This document shows, piece after piece, positions 45,361-54,077 of a stretch of 64,000 nt of DNA. The position numbers were made by a program, and so were the translations under genes. Positions within the stretch are counted from its first letter, which is position 1; each line of letters begins with the position of its first letter. Source of the DNA: Methanofollis fontis. Its GTDB lineage: Archaea; Halobacteriota; Methanomicrobia; Methanomicrobiales; Methanofollaceae. A model generated the notes under the pieces. The model worked only from the letters and a program-made list of their open reading frames with translations. It was not told where the DNA came from and searched no databases. The stretch is taken from NCBI RefSeq assembly GCF_004297185.1, contig NZ_PGCL01000001.1, forward strand, positions 682,001 to 746,000. Direction: 5' to 3'.

Positions 45361-45561
45361 TGTATAAACCGAATTGGGGTGGATGATACAGGATTATTCG
45401 GGCGTTTCGGAAATGTGTCCCGGGATTCGAGCAACCCTCGACACTTCATTATTTGCGACCTGAGCAGTGCCTGATGCTCCCCCTCCTCTGTTCTGCCATG
45501 ATTGTGGTGTATTCAGGTCTTCTGGCAGGCACCGGTCCGGAAATATGGGAGATCCGGATTA

Positions 45562-46626
45562 TTATAGCATTTTGCCCAGATAGATCTTGAGGACGATGAG
45601 CGTGACAGGGAACAATATCGACATGATCAGTTTCATTGCAATATCGATCTTAAATGGATACAATCTCAAATTTCTATATTCATTGTAGGTGTTCTTGATT
45701 TTTGACAGCTCATTGAAGGATATGAGTTTTTGAATGGGATCAGAGTGATTCTCTCCTATCTCCGCTGATTTTTGCTTAAACTGGTTTCCCAGTGTCTCTA
45801 ACTTCTCCCATCGAATTCTATGGGCCGTCCTGTTCACCTGTGCAGTGGGGTAAATAAATGATATCGCAATCAGGATCGGATAGATTGAAACGAAACAGTA
45901 TATTGCGAGTGCAATGGGCGGGATCGATTTTGCAATCTGAAACAACCACGGGAAGAAGAGTGCCGCTGTCGCTGCCAAGATAGTCGTTCCTATGGCGAAT
46001 TTGCCGATACAGAACATTCCCCCAACTTCATCCGGGTGGAGGGGGTCGATGTTGATTTCTTTATGCGATATTTCATATACGATCTGTTGTGTTTCTATTA
46101 CGTCAGTTACACCGGAGGAGATCAGGTAGGCAATCCATCCGATTGCACATGTATATATGATGAAAAATGGATCGAAGAGAGTGGTTATGCCACTTCCCAC
46201 CAGATATTGGTCTGTGCAGAACAGTGAACCTGTAAGATATATGCTATAATCAACTATGAGAAAAAAAGTGAAAACCAAATAAAAATTCTTCTGATACCGT
46301 TTGATCGATCTTTCCTTCAGATCGTTGATAAAATTGTGCTCCGCTACGATATGTTCGCAGTTCTTGAAAAATTGTATCAGATGTTTCCGCTCATAGTACC
46401 ATAAAATCCACGGCCCAATATTTATCCACACAATCGCTAGGATGTACCCAATTAGATAGTCGTTCGAGATCTGATCCGCCCGCAACGCCCAGAAGAGGAT
46501 GAATAGCATATCCGGGATCAGACCGAATTTCACGATGCTGGAGAGCAGTGGGTTATGAATTCTGATCGGGACGTCAGATTCGATCACTCTGCTGATGAAT
46601 GAACATTTATCCTTTGATTCTTCCAT
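45562..46626 (-). CDS. Polytopic membrane protein of unknown function
   Basis: The 354-aa product has about eight hydrophobic helices, including LLSSIVKFGLIPDMLFILFW near the start and ILFPVTLIVLKIYLGKML at the very end. A hydrophilic stretch around residues 270-310 (RTAHRIRWEKLETLGNQFKQ) is cytoplasmic or peripheral. I recognise no transporter signature. ATG 46626 has aggag 9-14 nt upstream and overlaps the geranylgeranyl reductase gene by 20 nt, so the two are co-transcribed. Base composition is AT-rich like the preceding island. Confidence 0.7.
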   Translation of the reverse strand: MEESKDKCSFISRVIESDVPIRIHNPLLSSIVKFGLIPDMLFILFWALRADQISNDYLIGYILAIVWINIGPWILWYYERKHLIQFFKNCEHIVAEHNFINDLKERSIKRYQKNFYLVFTFFLIVDYSIYLTGSLFCTDQYLVGSGITTLFDPFFIIYTCAIGWIAYLISSGVTDVIETQQIVYEISHKEINIDPLHPDEVGGMFCIGKFAIGTTILAATAALFFPWLFQIAKSIPPIALAIYCFVSIYPILIAISFIYPTAQVNRTAHRIRWEKLETLGNQFKQKSAEIGENHSDPIQKLISFNELSKIKNTYNEYRNLRLYPFKIDIAMKLIMSILFPVTLIVLKIYLGKML

Positions 46627-47825
46627 AATAATCCTCTCCTGATTGAAACGGGTTGAACCTCCTTCTTCCATGTACGATTTCGATGAGTCTCTCTCCAAAT
46701 AGGGAAATAAAAAATGAAATCGGTTGATCTATATGATGATCAAGGCAGGAGTAGATCAGATCGCGAAGCACTTTTGCATGCTTCATTTCTGGGACGATAT
46801 AGCGCTGGATCAGGTCAAGATAGACCCCTTCAGCACAATTGCCCTCTCGTATACTCACATCGATTGCATGTGCAGCGAGTTCCGCGGTTCTGTGAGCATA
46901 AAAAATTCCTTCTCCAAGAATCGGTTCTGCAAAACCGCCGGCGTCCCCCACAAGGAGTGTATTGTTATGGGCGGGTTTCTCGATGAAATTTCCATAGGGC
47001 AACGGGTAACCTGAAACAGATGTCTTCTCAATGACATCCTGGATGCCGACCTCTTCAAGAAATTTTTCGAATTTTTGTACGATTTTTTTATGACTCTTAC
47101 TCTGGAGGCCGCAAATTCCTATAACCGCCATGTCTTGATTTGGAAAAATCCATCCATATCCCCAGTCTGCAACGCCAAGGAACAGCATGGGCTGTGAGAA
47201 TTTTTTCTGTACCTCGGATATGGAGTTCACGTCCAGATGGTGCATCAACTCTTCGTATTTTATCTTTAGTTCAAGGGCGATTGCAAGGTTTTCATCCCAT
47301 TGCTCTTTATTTTCGGTCGAATCCGGGAGACCTCTCCGCACAATGCTATGTGCCCCATCCGCTCCAACAATATATTTCGAAGAGATGGTCTTTCCAGAGG
47401 CGGTTTTCACACGCCCCTGCATCTGATCAATCTCGATGACCTCGTCGCCCTCGAGAACATCAACGCCGACATCTCTGGCTTTATCGAGTAAATATTTGTC
47501 ATATACAAGTCGATTTACGAAAAAAAATGGAGGTTTCAGTTTTCCCTGCAATACTGACTTGTTCTTCAGATATATTGTATATTGTTCTGCCTGAATGTCG
47601 CAGAATATTTTTTTCGAGCAGGGATTGCACGGTTTCTCCGTACGTCTTCTCTAAAAATCGAATTGTTTTATCGCTTAAACAACCCCCACATAACTTCTGG
47701 CGTGGAAAGGTTTTTTTATCAATTATGAGTGCCCTGTGTCCTTTCCTGGCGAGGAGGTATCCCGCCGATGCACCCGCGGGTCCTCCACCAATGATGACTG
47801 CATCATATGGTTTACTGAACGGCAT
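46607..47825 (-). pseudogene. Geranylgeranyl reductase family flavoprotein, frameshifted in a T8 run
   Basis: The N-terminal part (47825 to about 47520) has the FAD-binding 'YDAVIIGGGPAGASAGYLLA' and CGGC motifs of the geranylgeranyl reductase family, which saturates archaeal isoprenoid chains. The rest (about 47530 to 46607) continues in another frame with 'YIVGADGAHSIVRRGLP' and LLVGDAGGFAEPILGEGIFY. The switch falls at the homopolymer 47520-47527 (T8 on the coding strand). Removing one T joins the halves into one product of about 405 aa without loss. The cause may be a true mutation, slippage-based phase variation, or an assembly error; nothing else in the gene looks decayed. Confidence 0.85.
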
Positions 47826-48157
47826 ATCTAAGATGAAGATAATTGGTTATGATATATGTGTCTTGTTATTTTTTCATTTTATCAGGGCGGTTAAAAATAA
47901 ATTGTACCGTTAATTTTCTCTTATTATGTCGTATTGGCTGATATTATGGATTTTATGGAATCTGGGTGGCGAGCACGGGCGTTCCTCATCTGTATTTAGA
48001 TCCTGAATTCCCTATTTCATAATCGATTATCGATTCGGTCTCATGTCTTGAGAGCAATCTATGAAAATAAGGGGTGATATGTACCCAGGAGTTACTCATC
48101 TGGAAAGAATGCTCCACAAACGAATGAAACGCCATGATTTGAATATTGATTGGGGGT
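47826..48157. other. 332-bp AT-rich intergenic region
   Basis: It contains a TATA-like element (tatgatatatg, about 47852-47862) serving the minus-strand reductase gene at 47825. I see no gene in the rest. The transition from AT-rich to GC-rich DNA falls at its right end. Confidence 0.55.
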
Positions 48158-48832
48158 TCACTCTTTTCCCCTGATGATATATGCCACCAGCAGCACAATC
48201 ACCGCCCCCATCACCAGGATCACCCCATAGAGGGGGGAGAAGGTGGAGGAGGAATCGGTGAACCGGACCGCGGGTGCGGTGGGGGTGGCCATCTCCCCCG
48301 TTGCGACAGTTGTTGGTGGGTTTGTGTCTCCCGGTTCGGGTGTTGATACACCTGTTGTGGCGGGTGATTCGACACCCCCTGCGGTCGCAGGTACAGTTGT
48401 GGGGGGAATTGTATCATCCGGCCCCGTGGTTGGCGGGGCGGCAGTGGTGGTGGTCGTTGGGAGGGCACTGCCGGTGGCGGTGAGGTCGAGTTCGATCGTC
48501 TCGCCCGGGCGGTAGACCGCCGTTTCCCCGGTCTCCACCCCGTTGATCGTGAAGGTGATCACAAGACCGCTCTCTTCCTCCGTCCCCCTGACCACCAGTC
48601 GTTGATCGAAGGTCCCGGGCCCGCCATAGGTGCCGCTTGATGTTGTCGTCACGCTCCCCCGTTCGACCCCCCCGATAAAGGCGGTGATCAGCGTTCCTGC
48701 TGGCGCCGGTTCGCCCCCGATGTGGACCGTCCCGTAGAACTCAGACGGGAACGCCGGTATCGCTGTCGCTGCCGGCGGACCACAGAGCACCAGCAGAATT
48801 ACTATCAGGCTGATCCCTCGCTTCCATGACAC
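48158..48832 (-). CDS. Surface protein with Thr/Pro-rich stalk and C-terminal membrane anchor
   Basis: The product has a signal peptide (ISLIVILLVLCGPPAATA), one beta domain beginning FYGTVHIGGEPAPAGTLITA and repeating G-S/T-rich strands, a threonine/proline-rich stalk of about 75 residues (probably glycosylated), and a C-terminal transmembrane helix followed by RGKE. The beta domain recurs in methanogen surface proteins. A longer frame beginning with ATG 48889 would place the TATA box inside the gene; I therefore prefer GTG 48832, which follows gaggggga, giving 224 aa. Confidence 0.75.
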   Translation of the reverse strand: MSWKRGISLIVILLVLCGPPAATAIPAFPSEFYGTVHIGGEPAPAGTLITAFIGGVERGSVTTTSSGTYGGPGTFDQRLVVRGTEEESGLVITFTINGVETGETAVYRPGETIELDLTATGSALPTTTTTAAPPTTGPDDTIPPTTVPATAGGVESPATTGVSTPEPGDTNPPTTVATGEMATPTAPAVRFTDSSSTFSPLYGVILVMGAVIVLLVAYIIRGKE

Positions 48833-48871
48833 GTCTTTCCATCCCCCTTCTCGCTCCTCTCGATGCCGGTA

Positions 48872-48879
48872 GGTATATA
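48872..48879 (-). promoter_or_regulatory. TATA box for the Thr/Pro-rich surface protein
   Basis: The minus strand reads actatatacc. It lies about 40 bp upstream of GTG 48832 and just inside the alternative ATG frame, which argues for the shorter protein. Confidence 0.45.
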
Positions 48880-49043
48880 GTTTGTTCATACGTCGGACGC
48901 ACCGTGGACCATATCGGTATCACTGGAATTTCCGTGCTTTTATGGCCATACCGCCAATTTATGAGATTTCATTGAATGGTGGTGGCGATGGATGCCGATA
49001 CCGCTTTTTCTGGGCCGTGTCAACCAACCATTGGAGCCAGAGT

Positions 49044-49808
49044 TCAGGTATTTTCAGCTCTGATCACCTCTATTGCCTTCATCCGGTGCCTGTTCATCTC
49101 CCCCCCTTCGGGGATGGTCAGGGTGGTCGTCGTCGGGTATCCGGTGATCACCACTGGCACCCCCTCGCCGAGGGCAATCGCCCCCTCTGCCCCCGCCCCC
49201 TGGAGGAGATAGATTTCTCCGTCGTCTCCCCATACCACCCATGCGGCCGTCGAACCAAATGAGATCTGGCTTATACGCCCTTTCATTGAGATAATTCGCG
49301 ATTCTATTGTCATATCCGCCCCGCTCAGATTTCCCGGATCCTGGAGCATCTCACCCGCCGCCCGCACCCCCCAGGCATCGCTCCCTGTCACGACGAGCGT
49401 TAGGTTGGCCGGGTTCCACGGATTTTCGAGCAGGATGAGGCGCCCCTCTCCTTCGTCACCGCCGACCACGCCCGCCACCTCCCCGACGAGCGGGTTTGTC
49501 CCGGGCGTCCCGATGACGATGAGGTGGTATCTCTGGAGGTCTGTTCTGTTCAGGACGGAGACGGCGACGATATCCAGGTGGATCTCGCCGGTCCCGTTGA
49601 GATAGGCGGCGAGTTCATCCACCGCTGTCGCCTCGACCTCGGAAAAATCGTCTCCGGTGATGATGAGGACGTCCCCGGCCATAACCTTCGGCATATCGGA
49701 GAGGTCAGGGGGTTTTCCCGTCCCCTCTTCGATGCATCCGCAGAGCAGGATCAGGCACAGGACCCCTCCCGCGATGATCACTGTTTGTATCGCCTCCCTT
49801 TGCTTCAT
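49044..49808 (-). CDS. Secreted lipoprotein, S-layer-associated type
   Basis: The 254-aa product has a lipoprotein signal (VIIAGGVLCLILLCGC), with the lipobox Cys at about residue 25. The mature part has a Rossmann-like pattern with 'LIVIGTPGTNPLVGEVAGVV' and 'LTLVVTGSDAWGVRAAGEML', as in archaeal S-layer-related domains that end in AA-x-x-L. A small beta domain follows. It is probably bound to the outer face of the membrane. It ends 9 bp beyond the next gene's stop-side boundary, in line with the secreted protease upstream on the same strand. Confidence 0.72.
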   Translation of the reverse strand: MKQREAIQTVIIAGGVLCLILLCGCIEEGTGKPPDLSDMPKVMAGDVLIITGDDFSEVEATAVDELAAYLNGTGEIHLDIVAVSVLNRTDLQRYHLIVIGTPGTNPLVGEVAGVVGGDEGEGRLILLENPWNPANLTLVVTGSDAWGVRAAGEMLQDPGNLSGADMTIESRIISMKGRISQISFGSTAAWVVWGDDGEIYLLQGAGAEGAIALGEGVPVVITGYPTTTTLTIPEGGEMNRHRMKAIEVIRAENT

Positions 49809-49816
49809 GTGTTCAC

Positions 49817-52021
49817 CTACTGGCCAATGACTGCAACCGTGCAGTTTTCGGTCACAAATATCCAGTAACCTCCGCCGGGAGCGAGCGCTCGATGCTCGTC
49901 ATAGGTCTCTCTCCCGCCGTTGATGATGGGCATCTCGTAGGACTGCACTGTGGCGTTATACCCTATAATCTCGGCCCATTCCTCGCGGATCGAGTAGAGT
50001 GCCCTGTTTGCCGGCGTCAGGCTGATGGCAGGTGAACCGATGGCGTTCCAGCCTGCAGAAAGTGCCTTTGACGCCGGGGTTCGGAGGGGATCGCTCTCGA
50101 AGACGAGCGGGAGGGTTGTGGACGTGTTGGCGTACACCCATACAGCGTCAAGGGGGTCGATCGGTTCATCTGGCCCCATCGGGACGAACCCGAGGTCGGG
50201 GTCATAGGTGAAGATGGTGTGGCCCGCAGTGTCGACATTCCTGAACACAACTCCCACGGTGTCTGATCCATTCGAGAGTCGCTTCGGGGCCGAAACAAAG
50301 TTCCATCCCGGTGCAAGCGTGATTGTTGCATTCATTTCTGATATCACGGAAATATAGCCGCGTTTCACCCGGTTGCAGGTTACGCCCATCGCATCGGTGA
50401 CGGTCAGGCTGACCGTATAGGTGCCGATATCGGTGTAGGTATGGGTTGGGTTCTGGTTATCTGAGGTTTTTGCGTCCCCGAAATCCCATGCCCATGTGGT
50501 GATGCCCTTGACGGTGCTCAGATCGGTGAAACCCACAGTCAGCGGAGGGGCGCCTGTGGTGACGTTCGCCTCGAAGTCTGCGGATGGTTCCCCGCCTATC
50601 TCTGCAGAGAGTGAGAAGGTGCCGTTCTTCTCGAGCGGGGAAACGACGACGCCCACGGTGGTTTCACACGGCATCTGCTCTTTCCAGAAGCCCTGATCGG
50701 TGCCCGTGGTGAGGAGGTCGGGATTTCCGGTGGTGATGGTGTAGTAGGCGGCAGACCAGCGCGGCAGGTACTTCGCCGGGAAGGTGTGGGACCCGTTGTT
50801 CAGCATACAATTGCCTGATATCGCCGGTGTGACGAGATTGATACTGCTGTAGCCATGGAGCGGGTCCTTCCCGGTATCGTCGAGATAGTTGGCGATCACC
50901 CATGTCCTGAAGATGTCATCGAAGCGTTCCTCGTAGCCGTGGGCTGCGAGGGTTGCGTTGACGCCGTCGGTGCTGTTTGCAGGGGATGCGACGAGGTCTT
51001 TGATGAAGTGTTCATGCGCCGGATCGCCGGAGAGGTCACCGTAGTGCTCGGAGAGGTAGAGGGTCCAGAGATAACTCGCCCCGTAATGGGCGATTGTGCG
51101 CCATCCTTCACTTGCCCCCCATTCCGAATCGGTCGGGGTGAGGCAGGTGTCGGGGAATAAAAGAAAAGCATGCATGTGGGATGCGGGGCTTGCCCCTCCA
51201 TAGCAGAGGAACATGGCATAATCAGCACACCCTTCGTCCACCCACGTATTTTCATTCGGGTCCTGGAAGCGGTGGATCAGGTGCTGGAACTCGTGGGCGG
51301 TTGTGCCTATTCGGCCACTATGGGCGGCGGGGTTGATATCGATGTGTATCATGTCCTTGTAGTTGGCGAACTCCCAGCCTTGCGAAGCAGGTATCGTGTC
51401 CATACCCCAGAAATAGCCCCCGATGTATCCGCCAGTTGTCCGGTCGTAATAATTCTCGTCCCTGATGTCGTGGAGCAGCAGCAGAATCTTGCCGTCACCG
51501 TCTACATCGGAGGGTTCACCGAAGGTCCCGGTGTCCTTCGGGAAGATTGTCTCTTCAAACTCGTTTTTGAGGTCTTCGATCTCCTCGAGAGGGATGTCCT
51601 GCCCCTCCTCAAGGAAGATGACGGAGGTTGGGCCTGTCGCCTGGCAGGTGGCATTGATCCGGTACATGAACTCGTCTACATCCAGCCAATCAATGATGCC
51701 GTCGTTGTCATTGTCGACACCGTCCGAAGCGTACCAATTATCACAGCACCAGAAGGTCTCGATGTCGCCGACTGCATAGGTCTTTGCAGGGCCATCTGTG
51801 ACCTGTAGCCTGGCGATGTCCGCTTTACTGGTGATATTATGTTGCCGTGCATATTCCATCCACACCCAGTGGATTTCGGGTGTTCCGCACTCCCATGAAG
51901 GGTCCTCTTCCTGCAGCAGGAGTGCCGTATCCGACTCTTCTGCCGGGAAGGCGGCAGCATGCGAGAGCACTGCGATGAAAATGATGCAGGTAAAAAAAAA
52001 TTGTCGTAGAGATGGTCTCAT
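49817..52021 (-). CDS. Secreted M6-like metalloprotease with PKD and C-terminal module
   Basis: The 734-aa product has a signal peptide (FFFTCIIFIAVLSHAAA) and a metalloprotease domain with HEFQH at residues 243-247. A downstream 'NTWVDEGCADYAMFLCYGG' supplies the third zinc ligand. A PKD domain follows (about 480-560; 'VTTGAPPLTVGFTDLSTVKG' to YTVSLTVTDAMG). The last 165 residues form a module starting 'LAPGWNFVSAPKRLSNGSD' and ending 'GGGYWIFVTENCTVAVIGQ' that recurs in the next protein. No C-terminal transmembrane anchor is present, so the module may bind the cell surface. Confidence 0.85.
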   Translation of the reverse strand: MRPSLRQFFFTCIIFIAVLSHAAAFPAEESDTALLLQEEDPSWECGTPEIHWVWMEYARQHNITSKADIARLQVTDGPAKTYAVGDIETFWCCDNWYASDGVDNDNDGIIDWLDVDEFMYRINATCQATGPTSVIFLEEGQDIPLEEIEDLKNEFEETIFPKDTGTFGEPSDVDGDGKILLLLHDIRDENYYDRTTGGYIGGYFWGMDTIPASQGWEFANYKDMIHIDINPAAHSGRIGTTAHEFQHLIHRFQDPNENTWVDEGCADYAMFLCYGGASPASHMHAFLLFPDTCLTPTDSEWGASEGWRTIAHYGASYLWTLYLSEHYGDLSGDPAHEHFIKDLVASPANSTDGVNATLAAHGYEERFDDIFRTWVIANYLDDTGKDPLHGYSSINLVTPAISGNCMLNNGSHTFPAKYLPRWSAAYYTITTGNPDLLTTGTDQGFWKEQMPCETTVGVVVSPLEKNGTFSLSAEIGGEPSADFEANVTTGAPPLTVGFTDLSTVKGITTWAWDFGDAKTSDNQNPTHTYTDIGTYTVSLTVTDAMGVTCNRVKRGYISVISEMNATITLAPGWNFVSAPKRLSNGSDTVGVVFRNVDTAGHTIFTYDPDLGFVPMGPDEPIDPLDAVWVYANTSTTLPLVFESDPLRTPASKALSAGWNAIGSPAISLTPANRALYSIREEWAEIIGYNATVQSYEMPIINGGRETYDEHRALAPGGGYWIFVTENCTVAVIGQ

Positions 52022-52141
52022 GTAATATTTCCCCCAAATATCCCTCCCCGAAATCCGACCGGGCGGGGATTATATTTCCTTCTGTCTGGACCGATACGTG
52101 TTCGGAGATGGCGTCTTTCTGCCCTCCGGTGCGCCAGCAGG

Positions 52142-52211
52142 CGCCGGGATCTATCCCGGCGTCCAGCATCTCCGGGTGTCCGGAAAGCACCGATCTGTCG
52201 GTGCTCTCCGG
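52142..52211. terminator. Two hairpins between the protease and DUF4430 genes
   Basis: The first hairpin (52142-52161) has perfect 8-bp arms cgccggga / tcccggcg. The second (52180-52211) has 14-bp arms with one mismatch around a 4-base loop. The second sits 19 bp past the stop of the upstream minus-strand gene, as expected for a terminator or RNA 3'-end stabiliser. Confidence 0.55.
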
Positions 52212-52229
52212 TGGGTAATAGTCTTAGAT

Positions 52230-53393
52230 TCAGGCGCTGGTGGCGGCAAGTGTGCCGTCCTCGGTCATGAACACCCAGTAACCCCGGGTCGGGTGGATCG
52301 TACCGTCACCCTCGTCGTTGAAGATCGCCGTCTCGTAGGTCTGTCCGGCGGCGTCGAACCCGATGAGGTGCGACCAGCAGTTCCGGATCGAGATCAGCCC
52401 GGCAGATGCCTTGATGTCCTCTGAACCGGTGCATCCGATGGCGTTCCAGCCCGTAGAAAGTAATTTGGCCGGCGGTGCCTGCATGGGATCGGAATCGTAG
52501 GTCAGCGGCACCTCTGCCGAATCACTCGAGTACACCCAGATGCCGTCGAGAGGTCTGATCAGATCGGTTTCCTCAAGCGGGACGAATCCTCCGGCAGGAT
52601 CATAGGAATAGATTGAGTGCCCGTCGGTGTCAACCCCTGAGAAGATGGCGGCGGTGTCGGATCCGTCGGCGAGGTATTTCGGTGTGGAGACGAAGTTCCA
52701 GCCCTGCGCGAGAGTGATCTTTTCTTCTGGTATGGGCCCGGTTGTTGGTGTTGGAGTGGGTTGGGTTGTAGGTATGGGTTCGGTCGTTGGTGTTGGAGTG
52801 GGTTCGGCTCCTTCTGAGACATGAATGATAATCGAGTGAATCTTTTCGTCCAGTGAGGAATCACCCGTTGCAGGATCCTCTACCACCTTAAAATAATCAA
52901 CATAGACGGTGTCGCCGTCTTGTACATTCTGATCCGTAAAGTGGAAGTTTCTATAGTTACGATTCACCCCGATGAACCAGCTATAATATGAGTTATCGTC
53001 GATTTTCTCATTCAGGATGCCATTCACTTCAACAAGTGTGACGCCATCGACCGTTCCGTCATATTCATACAGCCCATAGGTGATCTCTGCATTATCACCT
53101 GCTGCCGCATCAAGTGCGCCGAGACCGGTCATCCTGTTGAAGGTGAAACTTTCTGTGTTGCCGGTCGGGTACGTCGGCGTGACCGTGAAGGTCTCCCCCG
53201 CAGTCAGGTTGACGTTCCCCTCCCAGATTATGTCTTCGGCATTGACCGTACTGATATCTGCTGCCGCATCCAGCTCCAGCATGAGCGGTATAATGTTCCA
53301 ATCGGCGCTCTCCTCGCTGGAGAGTGCCGTGGTGACCCCCATGATCACCATGATTCCAAGGATCAAAAGTCCTGTGGTCTTTACAAAATTCAT
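52230..53393 (-). CDS. Secreted DUF4430-like protein with the shared C-terminal module
   Basis: The 387-aa product has a signal peptide (TGLLILGIMVIMGVTTA), an N-terminal beta domain with 'YYSWFIGVNRNYRNFHFTDQ' and 'VQDGDTVYVDYFKVVE' that fits DUF4430-type ligand-binding domains, a Thr/Pro-rich linker (about 195-225), and a C-terminal module 'LAQGWNFVSTPKYLADGSDT' to 'RGYWVFMTEDGTLAATSA'. That module is homologous to the end of the protease just downstream. Both seem exported to the cell surface. Start ATG 53393 is preceded by ggggggaat. Confidence 0.8.
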   Translation of the reverse strand: MNFVKTTGLLILGIMVIMGVTTALSSEESADWNIIPLMLELDAAADISTVNAEDIIWEGNVNLTAGETFTVTPTYPTGNTESFTFNRMTGLGALDAAAGDNAEITYGLYEYDGTVDGVTLVEVNGILNEKIDDNSYYSWFIGVNRNYRNFHFTDQNVQDGDTVYVDYFKVVEDPATGDSSLDEKIHSIIIHVSEGAEPTPTPTTEPIPTTQPTPTPTTGPIPEEKITLAQGWNFVSTPKYLADGSDTAAIFSGVDTDGHSIYSYDPAGGFVPLEETDLIRPLDGIWVYSSDSAEVPLTYDSDPMQAPPAKLLSTGWNAIGCTGSEDIKASAGLISIRNCWSHLIGFDAAGQTYETAIFNDEGDGTIHPTRGYWVFMTEDGTLAATSA

Positions 53394-54077
53394 ATTCCCC
53401 CCACAATGTCATTGATATGGTTCGCTTATTTTCCCCGATCAACATAGCACCAATCGCATCTCAATTTCCCTTCTGGCATGAGAAATCCTGGAAAGGATTA
53501 TTATTGATAGTTGCTCTCTCCCGTATCCTCCCGGATATGCCGTTCGAACGAAAATCTCTGTCTGTCTCCTTTCACGTCCTCCTTTTTCCTCTTATGCCCT
53601 CCCGGTTGTGCGTCATTGATATTTTTCGATATTTATTATTTCCGACATCTCTGGAATGTGCTGAATGTGTGCTTATGGTGTGAAAATTGCGCAATAATGG
53701 GTTTATTTTGAGGATGGGTAAATATTGGTCATTATGTTGGGGGTTTTGTGGTTTCAATGTGGATATTATGGGGGATGGATGGTTTTTTATGGGGGGAAAA
53801 AATTGTGTGTGTCCTGTGTTGTGGATCTCCGCCCTCCGCTTCTGCCAGGATCAGATCACAGCACGTCACCGAAGGGAAGATCCGCCATCGATGCCTCGAG
53901 CATCCTCTCATGTCCCCCGAAGGAGGGCATCACATTCATCCGCCCACAATGGGAGGGTGAGCATGGGGCGATTTATGCTGTTGTGCCCGATTGAATCCTC
54001 ATGCCGACAAAAACCAATATTATTTTATCCTCCCAACGGTGTACGGGGAATCAATACCCACGGCGGCAGGTAATCTC
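53394..54077. other. 684-bp intergenic region with a strongly G-over-C-skewed tract
   Basis: No gene is convincing. The centre (53701-53820) holds 42 G but only 4 C on the plus strand, with several runs of five or six G. The region also contains the DUF4430 gene's upstream signal and, near 54017-54030, an AT-rich promoter-like stretch (aatattattttat) before the pgk gene. Confidence 0.6.

Noticed and set aside
32974-48160. Prophage or integrated plasmid
   Set aside because: No integrase, capsid, terminase or replication gene is present, so only a compositional island is claimed.
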